NCBI RefSeq assembly: GCF_900112765.1
Contig: NZ_FOMZ01000006.1
Span: forward strand, 173,435 to 237,434
DNA: 64,000 bases
Direction: 5' to 3'
DNA from: Actinopolyspora alba
GTDB lineage: Bacteria; Actinomycetota; Actinomycetes; Mycobacteriales; Pseudonocardiaceae
This document shows, piece after piece, positions 45,407-54,057 of the stretch. The position numbers and the translations under genes are program-made. The notes beneath the pieces were generated by a model, which did not search any database, was not told the DNA's origin, and saw only the letters and a program-made list of their open reading frames with translations. Within the stretch, counting starts at the first letter, position 1; every line of letters begins with the position of its first letter.

Positions 45407-46368
45407 ATCTGGTTCCTCGGCAGAGTGTTCTCCCGGAACCAGGTCAACACCTGCCCGGCGTGCTCTCGCGGCGCGGAGACCGGGTGGAAGACGTGTTCGA
45501 CCAGGCCCTCGCGCACGATCAGGGTCAGCCGCTCGTACAACCGCAGCCCATCCGCCCGGAACGTGGGAAGCCCGAGCGCTCGGGCCAGGTTGTGCGTGGG
45601 GTCGGACAGCATCGGAAACGGCAGGGCCAACCGTTCGACCAGTTCACGCTGGTACTCGGAGTGCTGGCTGGACAGGCCGAACACCCCTGCCGCGCCCGCT
45701 GTCAGCAGTTCCCGGTGGTGATCGCGAAAACCGCACGCCTCGGAAGTGCAGCCACGTGCTCCGGGGATCGTGTCCCAACCGTCGGGCAGATCGACCCGCG
45801 GGCTGCCGGTGAGCGGGTAGACATAAACCACTGTGCGCCCCGCTCCGAGTTCGTCGAGGCGAACCGTCCCGCCCTGGGTGTCACGCAACGGCAGACGCGG
45901 CATCGGCGTGCCGGGCAGCTCCCTGACGCTGCCGCCGGCAGGCGCGGGCGAGTCATCGGCCGGGGCCGGGTGGGCTCCCGCTTGCCGAACCGTGTCGGCC
46001 TGCGAATCAACCTCGCTGCGGCGGGCGGCCCGCGCGAGCTGCTCGCGCAGCGCCGCCCGGCGGGTGGTCAGTTCGTCGATGCGGTGCGTGAGCTCGTCGA
46101 TGGCGTCCCGGTAGGTGGCAAGTGAGGCGGGGCAGTCGTCGGCGTGCCCGTGACCGGCCGTGAGGCAGTCCAGGAACGGCCGGCTACGTCCCGCGGGAAT
46201 TCCGAGCTCACCGAGCTCCCGGATCTGCCGCACCAGCCGCACGTCGTGCTCCCCGTAATTCCGATAACCGTTGGCCAGCCGCGCGGGATGGAGCAAACCC
46301 AGCGACTCGTAGTAGCGCACCGCTTTGCTCGTCACGCCGGCCCTGCGGGCCACTTCACCGATCCGCAT
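45403..46368 (-). CDS. MerR regulator fused to a peroxiredoxin-like domain
   Basis: About 321 residues. Residues 1-70 are a MerR HTH (MRIGEVARRAGVTSKAVRYYESLGLL, NGYRNYGEHDV), 75-115 the dimerisation coil (TYRDAIDELTHRIDEL), then a linker, then a complete thioredoxin-fold redoxin (GTPMPRLPLRDTQGG, VVYVYPLTGSP, the peroxidatic-cysteine motif ARGCTSEACGFRDHHREL, FPMLSDPTHNLARALGLP). The fusion implies that oxidation of the redoxin part changes DNA binding. The start could be this ATG, or a GTG at 46383/46380, because the promoter at 46387-46417 would place transcription start within 10 bases of those codons. Confidence 0.85.
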   Translation of the reverse strand: MRIGEVARRAGVTSKAVRYYESLGLLHPARLANGYRNYGEHDVRLVRQIRELGELGIPAGRSRPFLDCLTAGHGHADDCPASLATYRDAIDELTHRIDELTTRRAALREQLARAARRSEVDSQADTVRQAGAHPAPADDSPAPAGGSVRELPGTPMPRLPLRDTQGGTVRLDELGAGRTVVYVYPLTGSPRVDLPDGWDTIPGARGCTSEACGFRDHHRELLTAGAAGVFGLSSQHSEYQRELVERLALPFPMLSDPTHNLARALGLPTFRADGLRLYERLTLIVREGLVEHVFHPVSAPREHAGQVLTWFRENTLPRNQI

Positions 46369-46386
46369 CCCTGTCACCACCACGAA

Positions 46387-46417
46387 CGCTAAACCCTGCC
46401 CCCGAGGGCAAGGTCAA
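46387..46417 (-). promoter_or_regulatory. MerR-type promoter/operator before the MerR-redoxin gene
   Basis: On the minus strand TTGACC is followed after 19 bp by TTAGCG, and the spacer carries the dyad CCTTGCCC-N4-GGGCAGGG (one mismatch). A 19-bp spacer with a centred dyad is the diagnostic form of promoters activated by MerR proteins, so the fusion regulates itself. The -10 is weak, consistent with activator dependence. Confidence 0.7.
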
Positions 46418-46584
46418 CTCGAAACCGCCGGGCAGCCCGCGCAGCACCGACCGACAGCTGTGGTGCGGCGAGAGCTGTGCATACCCGGACCAGCGCGGCT
46501 TCGATCCCGTTGGCCGGTGCGGCATCGTGCTCGCCGTGTCCGCGCACTGCCCGGGAACGTGCCGTGCACTCATGCCCGGCTGGT

Positions 46585-47667
46585 TCAAAAGCGTGTCGGG
46601 CGGAACGGTTCGGCCAGCGGGTGCGGGGTGCCGAGCACTTCCTGGGCCGCGATCTCGCCGAGTACCGGGCCCAGCGACACGCCGCTGTGGGTGGCGATCA
46701 CGTAGCAACCGTCATTCCCGGGAACTGGGCCGATGATGGACATGCCGTCACTGGGCATCGGGCGCACGCCCACGAAGACGTTCTCCACCCGGGCCTCGGC
46801 CGCACCGGGCAACACGTGCGGCAACCTGGCGAGTACCCGCTGCGCGAGGGCGTCCGCATCGGGGTCCTCGGTGAGCGTGCGGTCGAAGTCATGGCAGTGC
46901 AGCACCAACCGGTTGCCGGTGTGCGGCCGGATGCTCAGCCCAGGTGCGTGTATCACCCGGGTGACCGGCTCGGCCACTGGTGTGGTGCGCACCAGCAGGC
47001 CACGAGTCAGCCGTTCCGGAACGCCGGGCGGCAGCAACGGCAGGTCGGGTATCAGATCCACATTGCCCCGACCCGCGCAGCACAGCACGGCGTCGGCGGT
47101 GATCTCCGCCCCACTCATCAGCCGGACACTGGAACCGGACACGGCCTCGACCCGCTCACCGCTCCGCACCCGCACACCTGCCGTGCGGGCCCTGGCCAGC
47201 ACGGCGGACAGCATGAGGCCACCGAGGACGTGCCTGTCGTTCGGGTAGAAGTGGACGGGGCCGACGACGTTTTCCAGACTCAATCCCGGCTCCAGGTCAC
47301 GGAGCACCTCGGAGGGCATCTTCCCCTCGACCGGGTAGCCGAGCTCGTGGTACCTCTCGGCGACGAGGCGCTGGGCATCCGCGCTCGCCTCGTCGGAGCC
47401 CCAGTGCAGGTTGCCCTTCCGGAACGACCACTGCGGCGCGTCGACCGTGTCGGCGGCCAGACGTTCGTGTGCCGCCAACGCCTCGACACTCAGCTCGTAG
47501 TAGCCGGTGTGCTTGTTGTCGATGGCGTTGACCCAGCCGAAGCTGTGCGCGGACAGCGTGTCGGCGGGCTCCTGCTGCGTCAGCAGTGTGACTTCGACAC
47601 CGGCTTCGGCGAGCCGTAACGCGGCACAGCCGCCGACCGCGCCCGCACCGATCACCAGGACCCTCAT
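46585..47667 (-). CDS. FAD-dependent oxidoreductase (D-amino-acid-oxidase/glycine-oxidase type)
   Basis: 360 residues with GGAAGGAAG before the ATG. DAO-family hallmarks: MRVLVIGAGAVGGCAALRLA (Rossmann GxGxxG), TLLTQQEPADTLSAHSFGWVNA, AVLCCAGRGN and the C-terminal VGVRPMPSDGMSIIGPVPG with YVIATHSGVSLGPVLGEI. It removes hydride from a CH-NH substrate and passes electrons to oxygen or a carrier; the substrate may be an N-methyl or D-amino acid. The gap to csaA (47668-48004, 337 bp) has one unsupported short frame on each strand. Confidence 0.85.
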   Translation of the reverse strand: MRVLVIGAGAVGGCAALRLAEAGVEVTLLTQQEPADTLSAHSFGWVNAIDNKHTGYYELSVEALAAHERLAADTVDAPQWSFRKGNLHWGSDEASADAQRLVAERYHELGYPVEGKMPSEVLRDLEPGLSLENVVGPVHFYPNDRHVLGGLMLSAVLARARTAGVRVRSGERVEAVSGSSVRLMSGAEITADAVLCCAGRGNVDLIPDLPLLPPGVPERLTRGLLVRTTPVAEPVTRVIHAPGLSIRPHTGNRLVLHCHDFDRTLTEDPDADALAQRVLARLPHVLPGAAEARVENVFVGVRPMPSDGMSIIGPVPGNDGCYVIATHSGVSLGPVLGEIAAQEVLGTPHPLAEPFRPTRF

Positions 47668-48004
47668 GTTCTTCCTTCCGTTGGCCGCATCCGATTCGCG
47701 ACAACTATGGAAAGCAGCGGTCCGTGGTGGAAATATCCATTGCGGACCTTTTGCTGATGGCCACCGGAGGAACGTGGTCAGCTGGCCCTTGCCGTCGGCG
47801 GGAACTCGATGGCGGGAGAGCCGACTCGCGAATCCGCTGTTCGAGGAGTTCCGCCAGCTCGACAACCACGGGAGTGCACGGAACCGCCACGCTCCGTCTG
47901 GGAAACATCACCGACGAGCGGGAAAGAATGTTCCACCGCCGTCGGTGATGTCGACGCAGCAGGATCCGGGACTCATGCTTGACGAAAAGTCCGCGCGAGC
48001 CGCC

Positions 48005-48340
48005 TCAGACGAGGCGGTGGCCGTTCGGGACGGGGAAGTCGAAGCCGGCGAGCACGACGCCCCCGTGCTCGTCGTGGACACCGGTGACCAGCACTTCCGA
48101 TTTCACGCCCGCTACGCGTCTGGGTTCGAAATTGCAGACGCACAGCACCTGCCGCCCCAGCAGGTCCCGGGGCGTGTAGTAGTCGGTGATCTGGGCGCTG
48201 GACGTGCGCACGCCGTGCTCACCGAGATCGACGGACAGCACGTAGCAGGGGCTGCGTGCTGCCGTATTCGGCTCGGCGGCGACGACGGTCCCCACTCGAA
48301 GCTCGACCCGTTCGAAATCGGCCCACTCGATCGTCGTCAT
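48005..48340 (-). CDS. csaA: CsaA-like tRNA-binding protein
   Basis: 111 residues, a single OB-fold tRNA-binding domain: WADFERVELRVGTVVAAEPN, VLSVDLGEHGVRTSSAQIT, GRQVLCVCNFEPRRVAGVKSEVLV. CsaA homodimers bind tRNA and act as a secretion-related chaperone in Bacillus. Length and motif order are those of the family. It is downstream of the beta-lactamase gene on the same strand, 99 bp apart. Confidence 0.9.
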   Translation of the reverse strand: MTTIEWADFERVELRVGTVVAAEPNTAARSPCYVLSVDLGEHGVRTSSAQITDYYTPRDLLGRQVLCVCNFEPRRVAGVKSEVLVTGVHDEHGGVVLAGFDFPVPNGHRLV

Positions 48341-48439
48341 GCCACATCCGTCAACATCGGCCCGTCCCGTTTGACAGGACAGCGCGTTGTCATCGCCGGA
48401 CGGAGTGTACTGGTGCCACTCGCGCCGATGTCCGAGCGT

Positions 48440-49351
48440 TCATCGGAAGGACCGCAGCGCCACTTCGGCCGCTCGGGCGATGAGCGCGTTGTCGTACTCG
48501 GCGTCGGCCGCGTCCCGGTCGGACAGCACCGCGAGCACGATGGGTGCCCGCTCCGGTGGCCACAGTACGGCGATGTCGTTGCGGGTGCCGTAGTCGGCGG
48601 CGCCGCTTTTGTCCCCGACCCGCCAGCCGTCCGGGGTTCCGGCCCGGATGAGCTCGTCACCGGTGGTGACGTTGCGCAGCATCCTGTTGAGCACGGCTCG
48701 TCCGTCCTTCGACAGCGCGTCTCCGGTGGTGAAAGCACGCAGGCTGGTGGCCAGTGCGCGCGGGGTGCTGGTGTCGCGGATGTCACCGGGTTCGGTCGCG
48801 TTGAGCTCTGGCTCGATCCGGTCGACGTGGGTGGTGGTGTCACCGATCTCGCGCAGCACCGCGCCGAGCCCCTCGGGGCCGCCGAGCTCGTCGAACATGA
48901 GGTTCGCGGCGGTGTTGTCGCTGTAGCGCACGGCGGCATCGAGCACGGAACGCAGGGTCATACCGCTGTCGACGTGTTTCTTCGTGATCGGCGAGTACGC
49001 CACGAGATCGGCGCGATCGTAGGTGATCCGCTTGTCGAGTCCTTCCAGCGAGGTTTGCCGCAGCACCGCGCCCGCCGTCAGCGCCTTGTGCGTGGAGGCG
49101 TAGGCGAAGCGTTCATCGGCACGGTGGGACAGTTCCCGACCCGTCGCCGTGTCGACGGCGTAGACACCGAGGCGAGCGTCGAATTCACGTTCGAGTCGTT
49201 CGAAGTCCTCGTGGGAGACGGAAGCGGCGGAGGGTGCGGGCGTCGAGTTCTGTGGCGGAGCTGACTGCTCGGCCTCGACACCGGTGCAGCCGACCAGGGT
49301 GAGCAGGGCCGCCGAAGCCAGCAGAGCTCCGCGGGCACGCCGTATGAACAA
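48440..49351 (-). CDS. bla: Class A beta-lactamase, lipoprotein
   Basis: 303 residues from a TTG with AAAGGAA 6 bases upstream. The lipobox LVGC (Cys22) predicts anchoring in the outer face of the membrane. Active-site elements are complete: STHK (Ser86, Lys89), SDN (Ser144-Asn146), EPELN (general-base Glu180) and KSG in GDKSGAAD in place of KTG. It hydrolyses penicillins and possibly cephalosporins. Divergent from the LysR gene with a 102-bp promoter region, the same layout as Streptomyces cacaoi blaL/blaA. Confidence 0.93.
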   Translation of the reverse strand: MFIRRARGALLASAALLTLVGCTGVEAEQSAPPQNSTPAPSAASVSHEDFERLEREFDARLGVYAVDTATGRELSHRADERFAYASTHKALTAGAVLRQTSLEGLDKRITYDRADLVAYSPITKKHVDSGMTLRSVLDAAVRYSDNTAANLMFDELGGPEGLGAVLREIGDTTTHVDRIEPELNATEPGDIRDTSTPRALATSLRAFTTGDALSKDGRAVLNRMLRNVTTGDELIRAGTPDGWRVGDKSGAADYGTRNDIAVLWPPERAPIVLAVLSDRDAADAEYDNALIARAAEVALRSFR

Positions 49352-49428
49352 GGCGGTTCCTTTCGTCGTCGCTTGTCCTGAGCAGTCTCATCGATCCCGA
49401 CTCATCCTGTACAAGTCACGAACGGATG

Positions 49429-49451
49429 ATTCGATGCCGAATGCGTATAAG
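49429..49451 (+). promoter_or_regulatory. Divergent bla/blaA promoter with LysR-type inverted repeat
   Basis: ATTCG-ATGC-CGAAT (49429-49442) is a perfect inverted repeat adjoining TATAAG (49446-49451), a good -10 for the LysR gene. The -10 ends 2 bases before the GTG at 49454 and 8 before the GTG at 49460, so transcription should begin at or next to the start codon, giving a leaderless message. A LysR protein bound at the repeat would sit over its own promoter and could activate bla on the other strand. Confidence 0.6.
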
Positions 49452-49453
49452 CT

Positions 49454-50350
49454 GTGGCTGTGGACCTGGTAGGTGGTTGCAAGGCGTTCGTGGCAGTCAG
49501 CGAAGCGGGAAGCTTCACTCGTGGTGCCGCCCTGGCCGGCATTCCCCAGTCGGTGGCCAGCCGTCGGGTTTCGGCACTGGAACGCCATCTCGGTGGGCTG
49601 CTGTTCGACCGTTCGGGAAGGAAGGCGGTACTGACGCCGTTCGGCAGGGACATGCTCCCCTCGGCACGACGCCTGGCCCGGCTCGCCGACGTGCTGGAGC
49701 AGGACGCCCACCACGCCAGGTTCCGTCCGCTACGGATCGCCGTCCCCGAAACCTGCACCACTCGAGACCTGGCCGAACTCGACTCCGAAGCACGTGCTCA
49801 CGAGCTGTTCCTCGAGTTTCGCCCGGCTCCACCCGGCGAACGTTCCGAGCTGGTGCGCACGCACCAGGTACGGGCGGCCGTCACGGCGGTGCCCGCCGAT
49901 ACCGGTGTGTGGAGCGTTCCACTGGGGGTGGCCGGCACTACCGCGCTGGCCCCCGGGCCGGTCTACTTGGAAAGCCTGCGTGTGGGACGATCCGGCCGGT
50001 TACCACGGCGTCGGGTCTGGATCCAGCCGGAGGACGATGTTCCACACATCCGGGACCGCCTCGTGCGAACCCGCGACGCCGTCGGACTGCGACCCGCCCA
50101 GGTCACCGTCGCCGGCTCACTGACCGCGGCCACAGCCGAGGTGCTGGGCTCGGCGGACCTGCTGGTGTGCTCGGCCGCGCAGGCCCGTGAGCTCGGGATG
50201 ACGTGGCGCGCGATCGGTGAGCTGCGGGTCGAACGTGGTTTCGGCATCGAGGCCGTTGTCGCCGCCGACGCCACACGCATCCGGGAACGGCTCCGGCACG
50301 TCGTCGCACGAGCCCTCGGAGCCACAGTGGGCGGGCAGGAGACGGCATGA
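49454..50350 (+). CDS. blaA: LysR-family regulator of beta-lactamase (BlaA-like)
   Basis: 298 residues (two fewer if the GTG at 49460 is used). Winged HTH: FVAVSEAGSFTRGAALAGIPQSVASRRVSALERHLGG; the effector domain is of the shorter actinobacterial kind. Its stop overlaps the next start (ATGA). A LysR gene divergent from a class A beta-lactamase and coupled to a BlaB-like gene reproduces the bla locus described in Streptomyces cacaoi, where BlaA activates the lactamase gene. Confidence 0.85.
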   Translation: MAVDLVGGCKAFVAVSEAGSFTRGAALAGIPQSVASRRVSALERHLGGLLFDRSGRKAVLTPFGRDMLPSARRLARLADVLEQDAHHARFRPLRIAVPETCTTRDLAELDSEARAHELFLEFRPAPPGERSELVRTHQVRAAVTAVPADTGVWSVPLGVAGTTALAPGPVYLESLRVGRSGRLPRRRVWIQPEDDVPHIRDRLVRTRDAVGLRPAQVTVAGSLTAATAEVLGSADLLVCSAAQARELGMTWRAIGELRVERGFGIEAVVAADATRIRERLRHVVARALGATVGGQETA

Positions 50351-51249
50351 GCATCGAATCACTGACCAGGGGACTGCGAGCGGAACTCGAGAACGGGGGA
50401 CTGCGAGGATCGTTCCTCGTACGCGACCTGCACTCCGGCCACGAACTCGGCATCGCCCCGGACGTGTGGTACCCGATCGCCTCGCTGGTCAAGATCCCGC
50501 TGGCCGCCGCCACACTCGAACGCATCCGCCTCGGCGAGCTCGACGGCTCCACCACGGTCGAAGTGCTACCGGGCCGCATCACCACACCGGGGCCCACCGG
50601 ACTGAGCCGGTTTCATCACCCGGCTCGCGTGGCGCTCGACGATCTGCTGTACCTGAGCACCTCGATCAGTGATGGAACGGCCGCCGACGCGCTGTTCGAC
50701 CTGACCTCACCCGAGGAGGTCACACGGCTGCTGCGGCAGTGGGAGCTGCACGGCATCACCGCGCGCCACCGAATACGTGACCTCGCCGACACCCCTGCGG
50801 AACGTCTCGAGCCCACCGAGGTGTCGCTCGCTCACACACTGGCCATCACCGCAGGTACCACCGGGAACGGCCACCCCGTGTCCCAACTCGACGTCACTCG
50901 TGCCAACGCAGGCTCGGCCAGAGCCCTCGTCGACCTGCTACAGGCACTGTGGACCCCCTCCGACATACCTCGAAGCATCGGCACGCGGGTACGCGAACTC
51001 ATGGCCAACAACCTGCTGCGACAACGCCTGGCCCCGGAATTCGTCTCCGATGCCTCGACATGGGCGTCGAAGACCGGAACACTGCTCAACCTGCGCCACG
51101 AGATCGGCGTGGTCGAACACGCCGACGGGCGGGCCTTCGGAATCGCCGCGCTGACCGAATCCCGGGTGGCCGCGGCCAATCAGCCCGAAGCCGACGCGCT
51201 GATGGCGTGGGTGGCGCGAACACTGCGCGATCAGCTGCGGCGCGGCTGA
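50347..51249 (+). CDS. blaB: BlaB-like cytosolic serine beta-lactamase-fold protein
   Basis: 300 residues without a signal peptide. It has penicillin-recognising motifs SLVK (Ser46, Lys49), SDG in STSISDGTAADAL and KTG in WASKTGTLL, but no Glu166-type EPxLN, so rapid hydrolysis is unlikely. In Streptomyces cacaoi BlaB has the same SxxK/SDG/KTG set, is intracellular and is needed with BlaA for induction. It may report on beta-lactam or cell-wall fragments in the cytosol; this part is inference. ATGA overlap with blaA. Confidence 0.85.
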   Translation: MSIESLTRGLRAELENGGLRGSFLVRDLHSGHELGIAPDVWYPIASLVKIPLAAATLERIRLGELDGSTTVEVLPGRITTPGPTGLSRFHHPARVALDDLLYLSTSISDGTAADALFDLTSPEEVTRLLRQWELHGITARHRIRDLADTPAERLEPTEVSLAHTLAITAGTTGNGHPVSQLDVTRANAGSARALVDLLQALWTPSDIPRSIGTRVRELMANNLLRQRLAPEFVSDASTWASKTGTLLNLRHEIGVVEHADGRAFGIAALTESRVAAANQPEADALMAWVARTLRDQLRRG

Positions 51250-51419
51250 TCCGAGCGCTCCCGACGGGGAAGCGGTGTGCTCGCTACCGGCACGGCGCGG
51301 TGCTCGCGATCTGGATAGGCTGAACGGCCGTGACGGTGCGAAAACCGGTGCGGAACGGTTGTTCGGGTCCGGTTCCTCGCAGCGTTGCCATCACCGTCTC
51401 GGACGAAAGGACAGGGTTG

Positions 51420-52187
51420 ATGACTGCCGTACAGGGAACCATGGTGGACGTACCCACTCCGGACGGGGGCGCCGACGCCTATCTGACGCATCCCGACGAC
51501 GGGGCCGCGCATCCTGCCGTGCTGTTGTACATGGACGCCTTCGGAGTACGTCCGCATCTGACCGCGATGGCCGACCGGCTGGCCGCCGCCGGCTACACCG
51601 TGCTGGTGCCCAACGTCTTCTACCGGCACGGACGTACTCCGGTCGTGGAGCTGCCCGAGTTCATCGACCCGGGCAGGCGTCCCGAGATCTTCGACGAGAT
51701 CGGTCCGATGATGCGGGCGCTGACCCCTGAACTGGCGATGCGTGATGCCGGTGCCTACCTGGACTGGCTGCGACAGCGGCCCGAGGCCGACGGGGGAGCG
51801 GTCGGTGTCACCGGCTACTGCATGGGGGCGGTGCTGGCGTTGCGCACGGCCGGGACCTATCCGGATCAGGTGGTGGCCATGGCGGGTTTCCACGGTGGTG
51901 GTCTGGCGAGCGAGGAGCCCGACAGCCCTCATCTGCTGGCCGGGAACATCACGGCGGAGCTCTACTTCGGTCACGCCGACCAGGACCACGCCCTGCCGCC
52001 CGAGCAGATCGAGCGGCTCGACCGGGCGCTGACGGAGGCCGGGGTGTCTTTCCACAGCGAGGTGTACCCGGGTGCCGGACACGGCTACACCCAGGCCGAC
52101 ACCGCCGCCTACGACGAACAGGCCACCGAACGGCACTGGTCGGCGTTGCTGGACCTGTTCGGCCGTACGTTGAAACCGGGCTCGTAA
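51420..52187 (+). CDS. Dienelactone hydrolase-family protein
   Basis: 255 residues from an ATG behind AAAGGACAGGG; the earlier in-frame start is rejected. Alpha/beta-hydrolase with the DLH triad: Cys in VTGYCMGAVLALRTA (GxCxG), Asp in FGHADQDHALPPEQ and His in PGAGHGYTQADT. DLH proteins open lactone rings such as dienelactone; cysteine-type members have broad esterase activity. It is transcribed after blaB but 170 bp away, so probably on its own. Confidence 0.88.
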   Translation: MTAVQGTMVDVPTPDGGADAYLTHPDDGAAHPAVLLYMDAFGVRPHLTAMADRLAAAGYTVLVPNVFYRHGRTPVVELPEFIDPGRRPEIFDEIGPMMRALTPELAMRDAGAYLDWLRQRPEADGGAVGVTGYCMGAVLALRTAGTYPDQVVAMAGFHGGGLASEEPDSPHLLAGNITAELYFGHADQDHALPPEQIERLDRALTEAGVSFHSEVYPGAGHGYTQADTAAYDEQATERHWSALLDLFGRTLKPGS

Positions 52188-52277
52188 GGCCAGCAGCCCG
52201 TGGTGGGCAGCGGGTGCACATTCCCGATGTCGGGCCGTGTCCCTCGCTCGGTGCCGTGGTGAGGTCCTGTACTTCCC

Positions 52278-53054
52278 TCATTGGTGTGGGACGGGTACGC
52301 CCGCGCTGCGGAGTTCGGTCTCGATGAGCGCGGTCAACCGGGCCGAGATCGGCATGAGGTCCTGCCGGTGGTAGTTGATCATTCTGTATTGCGGAACAGC
52401 GTCGGACCAGACCCGCAGATCGGTGGGATCCCCCAGCAGCGTGGGGTTGGCGAGAAAGTGCTCGGCCACGGCGGTCGCGAGTTCCTCGATACAGGGGTCG
52501 TCGGGCTGCCAGTTCTCGGCCTCCCAGCAGCGTTTGGCCAGGTTGACGTATCCGGGGTCGTCGAGCCGACGTTCGAGCAGAGTCAGGAAGCTGTCGAAAC
52601 CCTCGGGGACCAGCGCCAGGGACAGCACCAGGGCTTCCCGCTGGGTGGCCACATAGTCAGCTTCGAAGCCGAGGTCGGACATCCGGTGCAGCAGGTCGAG
52701 AGCACGGTCGGGCAGCAGGGCCCGGTCTCCCTCGGCGATCTGGTGCAACGTCTCGCGCCGCGCGATCAGCTCCGTGATCTGCTCGGTCAGGCGCCGCCGC
52801 ACATCGGCGATTGCCGCACCGAACTGCTCGACATCCGCGTCGAGCACGGCCCCGACCTCGGCCAACGGCACGCCCGCGGCCGCCAACGTACGGATCTGAA
52901 CCAGCCGCAGCAACTCGTCCGATTTGTACCGCCTGTAGCCGGAGCGGTCACGCGGTGGTTCCTCGAGCAGGCCAAGCTTGTGATAGTGCCGCACGGTCTT
53001 GACCGTGACACCCGTGAATGTCGCCGCCTGGCCGATCGTGACGCCATAGGCCAT
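52278..53054 (-). CDS. MerR-family regulator (TipA-like C-terminal domain)
   Basis: 258 residues. MerR HTH TIGQAATFTGVTVKTVRHYHKLGLL, RSGYRRYKSDEL, coiled coil (ADVRRRLTEQITELIARRETL), then about 130 helical residues (LGFEADYVATQREALVLSLAL, PCIEELATAVAEHFLANPTLL) that resemble the antibiotic-binding TipAS-like domain. It follows the alpha/beta-hydrolase gene with a 3-base gap, so the pair form an operon controlled from the MerR-type promoter at 53893-53923. The inducer is unknown; a hydrolase substrate or drug is plausible. Confidence 0.85.
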   Translation of the reverse strand: MAYGVTIGQAATFTGVTVKTVRHYHKLGLLEEPPRDRSGYRRYKSDELLRLVQIRTLAAAGVPLAEVGAVLDADVEQFGAAIADVRRRLTEQITELIARRETLHQIAEGDRALLPDRALDLLHRMSDLGFEADYVATQREALVLSLALVPEGFDSFLTLLERRLDDPGYVNLAKRCWEAENWQPDDPCIEELATAVAEHFLANPTLLGDPTDLRVWSDAVPQYRMINYHRQDLMPISARLTALIETELRSAGVPVPHQ

Positions 53055-53057
53055 CTG

Positions 53058-53885
53058 TCAACTCACCTCCCGGACACGTGGGGCTTCGCGGGTGGAGGCG
53101 ATCTCGCGAACCGCGTCGGCGACGGCCCGGAAATCCTTGCGGAGGATCTTCGAGTGATTGCTCGCGACCTTCGAGCTCACCTCGAGGTGCGGGTTGCGGG
53201 TGAGTGCGGGGGTGAGAGTAGCGCGAGCCCGTTCCATCTCCTCGGCTCCGCCACCCAGATTGCCTCCCGAGGCGATCACCCACCGGGCGGGGCAGGCCAG
53301 GCCGTCCAGCACGGGACCGAGGGCGCCGAGGCTCTCGTTGATCTCGATGTTGACCTCGGCGTGCTGCTCGGCGGAGAACCATGCCGCCAGGCCCAACCGA
53401 CGGGCGATCGGAAACATCCAACTCAACCGGTGGAACAATGTCCGGATCCGTTCCCGGGCCGCGTCGTCGATCCAGTCGTACGGCATCGCACCGTCGACCG
53501 GGACCACCCCAAGGACGCGGTCCGGGTTGCGGTTGGCCCAGTGCACCGCGAGCGCGGCCCCGTAGGACCAGCCGACGAGTATCGGCCGGTCCACGTTCCT
53601 CGCCTCGAGGACGGCGTCGATGTCACGGACACACGCCTCGAACGAATAGTCCGCGGACCGCTTCGATTCGCCGCGGGCACGCTCGTCATAAGTGATGTGT
53701 CGCCAGCCGCTGCCGAGTTCACCGATGACGCGCCGCCAGTGCGACTGATCGGCATAACAACCGTTGAGATAGACCACGGGACAGCCGGGCCCACGCGTAT
53801 CGGTCACGGCGAGCGCGGTGTCTTCGACCGGCACCATACCGGTCCAGATCGAATCGGACGAACAGGTCGAGTTCGAGAAGTTCAT
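53058..53885 (-). CDS. Alpha/beta hydrolase
   Basis: 275 residues from ATG 53885. Fold markers: VVYLNGCYADQSHW (oxyanion loop), VGWSYGAALAVHW (nucleophile elbow GxSxG, Ser), DGAMPYDWID, and a C-terminal SNHSKILRKDF with the catalytic His. The promoter -10 lies about 8 bases upstream of this ATG, so the message is predicted to be leaderless; the upstream 54-codon extension to 54047 is rejected for that reason. Cotranscribed with MerR. Confidence 0.82.
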   Translation of the reverse strand: MNFSNSTCSSDSIWTGMVPVEDTALAVTDTRGPGCPVVYLNGCYADQSHWRRVIGELGSGWRHITYDERARGESKRSADYSFEACVRDIDAVLEARNVDRPILVGWSYGAALAVHWANRNPDRVLGVVPVDGAMPYDWIDDAARERIRTLFHRLSWMFPIARRLGLAAWFSAEQHAEVNIEINESLGALGPVLDGLACPARWVIASGGNLGGGAEEMERARATLTPALTRNPHLEVSSKVASNHSKILRKDFRAVADAVREIASTREAPRVREVS

Positions 53886-53892
53886 GCGATGC

Positions 53893-53923
53893 AGTGTGCC
53901 CCCTGACCCGAGGTCAACCTCAA
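53893..53923 (-). promoter_or_regulatory. MerR-type promoter of the hydrolase-MerR operon
   Basis: Minus strand: TTGAGG, 19 bp, CACACT; the spacer contains TGACC-TCG-GGTCA, a perfect 5-bp dyad. The overlong 19-bp spacer with centred dyad marks MerR-activated promoters. Transcription would start at about 53886, one base before the ATG. Confidence 0.7.
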
Positions 53924-54057
53924 CACGCGCCGCGGACCCCGGAGGGAAAATCTTCGAAGCGACCGGGGCGATCGGGGGAGAACGGGTGCCGCCACGCGAC
54001 CGCGGAACCGGGGCATTCGCCGATCCCCGCGCTCTACTCGTCGTCACCGTGACGAAA

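Noticed and set aside
47705-47911. 68-codon minus-strand frame between the FAD oxidoreductase and csaA
   Set aside because: Mixed codon use and no ribosome site; VVELAELLEQRIRESALP looks helical, but I know no family.
51251-51266. GAGCGCTCCCGA, partial match to a CebR box before the dienelactone hydrolase
   Set aside because: Three mismatches, no symmetry on the left half and no carbohydrate gene downstream; probably chance.
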